This document shows, piece after piece, positions 63,855 through 64,000 of a stretch of DNA of 64,000 bases (its first letter is position 1; each line of letters opens with the position of its first letter). The notes below the pieces were generated by a model. That model was not told the DNA's origin, made no database searches, and saw nothing but the letters and a program-made list of their open reading frames with translations. The translations under genes and the position numbers were made by a program. The DNA lies in assembly GCF_900187505.1 (NCBI RefSeq), contig NZ_FYDL01000014.1:62001-126000 (forward strand), in the 5' to 3' direction. This DNA comes from Pseudomonas sp. Irchel s3h17. GTDB taxonomy: Bacteria > Pseudomonadota > Gammaproteobacteria > Pseudomonadales > Pseudomonadaceae.

Positions 63855-64000
63855 TTACTTGATTTTGCCTTCTTTGTAGATCACGTGCTTACGAACAACC
63901 GGATCAAATTTCTTGATCTCGATTTTGTCCGGAGTAGTACGCTTGTTCTTGTCGGTAGTGTAGAAGTGACCAGTACCGGCGCTCGAAATCAAACGAATCA
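63855..64000 (-). CDS. rpmG: 50S ribosomal protein L33 (5' end outside window)
   Basis: The last 47 or so residues are visible and read as L33: LISSAGTGHFYTTDKNKRT, then TPDKIEIKKFDPVVRKHV and the ending YKEGKIK. The family has about 51 residues, so only the first few codons lie beyond the window edge. L33 is a large-subunit protein and normally follows rpmB; the gene is incomplete here. The two cysteines of zinc-binding L33 are absent in the visible part. Confidence 0.95.
   Translation of the reverse strand, partial: IRLISSAGTGHFYTTDKNKRTTPDKIEIKKFDPVVRKHVIYKEGKIK

Noticed and set aside
1..64000. CRISPR array, prophage, defence system or transposon
   Set aside because: No regularly spaced direct repeats, no cas, integrase (other than xerC), transposase, capsid or toxin-antitoxin genes were seen; gene content is core metabolism and regulation.

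Overview
This window is core chromosome of a Pseudomonas, most likely of the P. fluorescens group. The evidence is GC-rich coding sequence with typical Pseudomonas start sites, Pseudomonas-specific genes (algP, algQ, algR, sutA, the pau/dad amino-acid catabolism genes), and REP/REPIN-type inverted repeats between genes. Gene order follows, as I remember it, the stretch of the P. aeruginosa chromosome from trxA to rpmG, with local changes. I see no prophage, transposase, integron, CRISPR array, tRNA or rRNA gene.

Layout. 0-6 kb: thioredoxin, then polyphosphate turnover (ppx and ppk, convergent around a shared terminator) and hemB, then a DedA membrane protein. 6-14 kb: a sterol-desaturase-like enzyme, ElbB, a DUF188 protein, a cytochrome c-FTR1 iron permease fusion, a LysE exporter, a small MscS-type channel and an ABC-F ATPase. 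14-23 kb: the alginate/haem block (algP, an FKBP isomerase, algQ, dsbB, hemC-hemD-hemX-hemY, algR). 23-31 kb: argH, a glutathione transferase, small conserved proteins, class I adenylate cyclase, rnk, a DUF1289 protein and cyaY. 31-36 kb: lptM-lysA-dapF-DUF484-xerC-HAD, an apparent operon with very short or overlapping junctions, then sutA and a YjbQ protein. 36-43 kb: glnK-amtB nitrogen module, ubiK, comM, a LysR regulator and a MATE exporter. 43-50 kb: a GSDEF/EAL protein, Rep helicase, xpt, an acetyl-CoA hydrolase-family protein and cytochrome c5. 51-63 kb: polyamine and D-amino-acid catabolism (pauR, dadX, ridA, dadA, dadR, a pauB-like oxidase, a MocR regulator, a phospholipase D-like lipoprotein, an MFS transporter, an aldehyde dehydrogenase). 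The window closes with a cupin gene and the 3' part of rpmG.

Genes that work together: hemB and hemC-hemD-hemX-hemY in tetrapyrrole synthesis; ppx and ppk in polyphosphate turnover; lysA with dapF in the diaminopimelate/lysine branch; glnK with amtB in ammonium sensing; dadR-dadA-ridA-dadX in alanine racemisation and D-alanine oxidation; pauR, the pauB-like oxidase and the aldehyde dehydrogenase in polyamine breakdown.

The most interesting observation is between algR and argH. No sensor kinase gene lies next to algR. The minus strand there carries two short out-of-frame blocks that look like LytS/AlgZ-type kinase sequence, and the second ends in a TGA that overlaps the algR ATG. I read this as a decayed algZ that leaves AlgR as an orphan regulator with its phospho-acceptor aspartate intact. 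Nothing else in the window looks like an undescribed multi-gene system.
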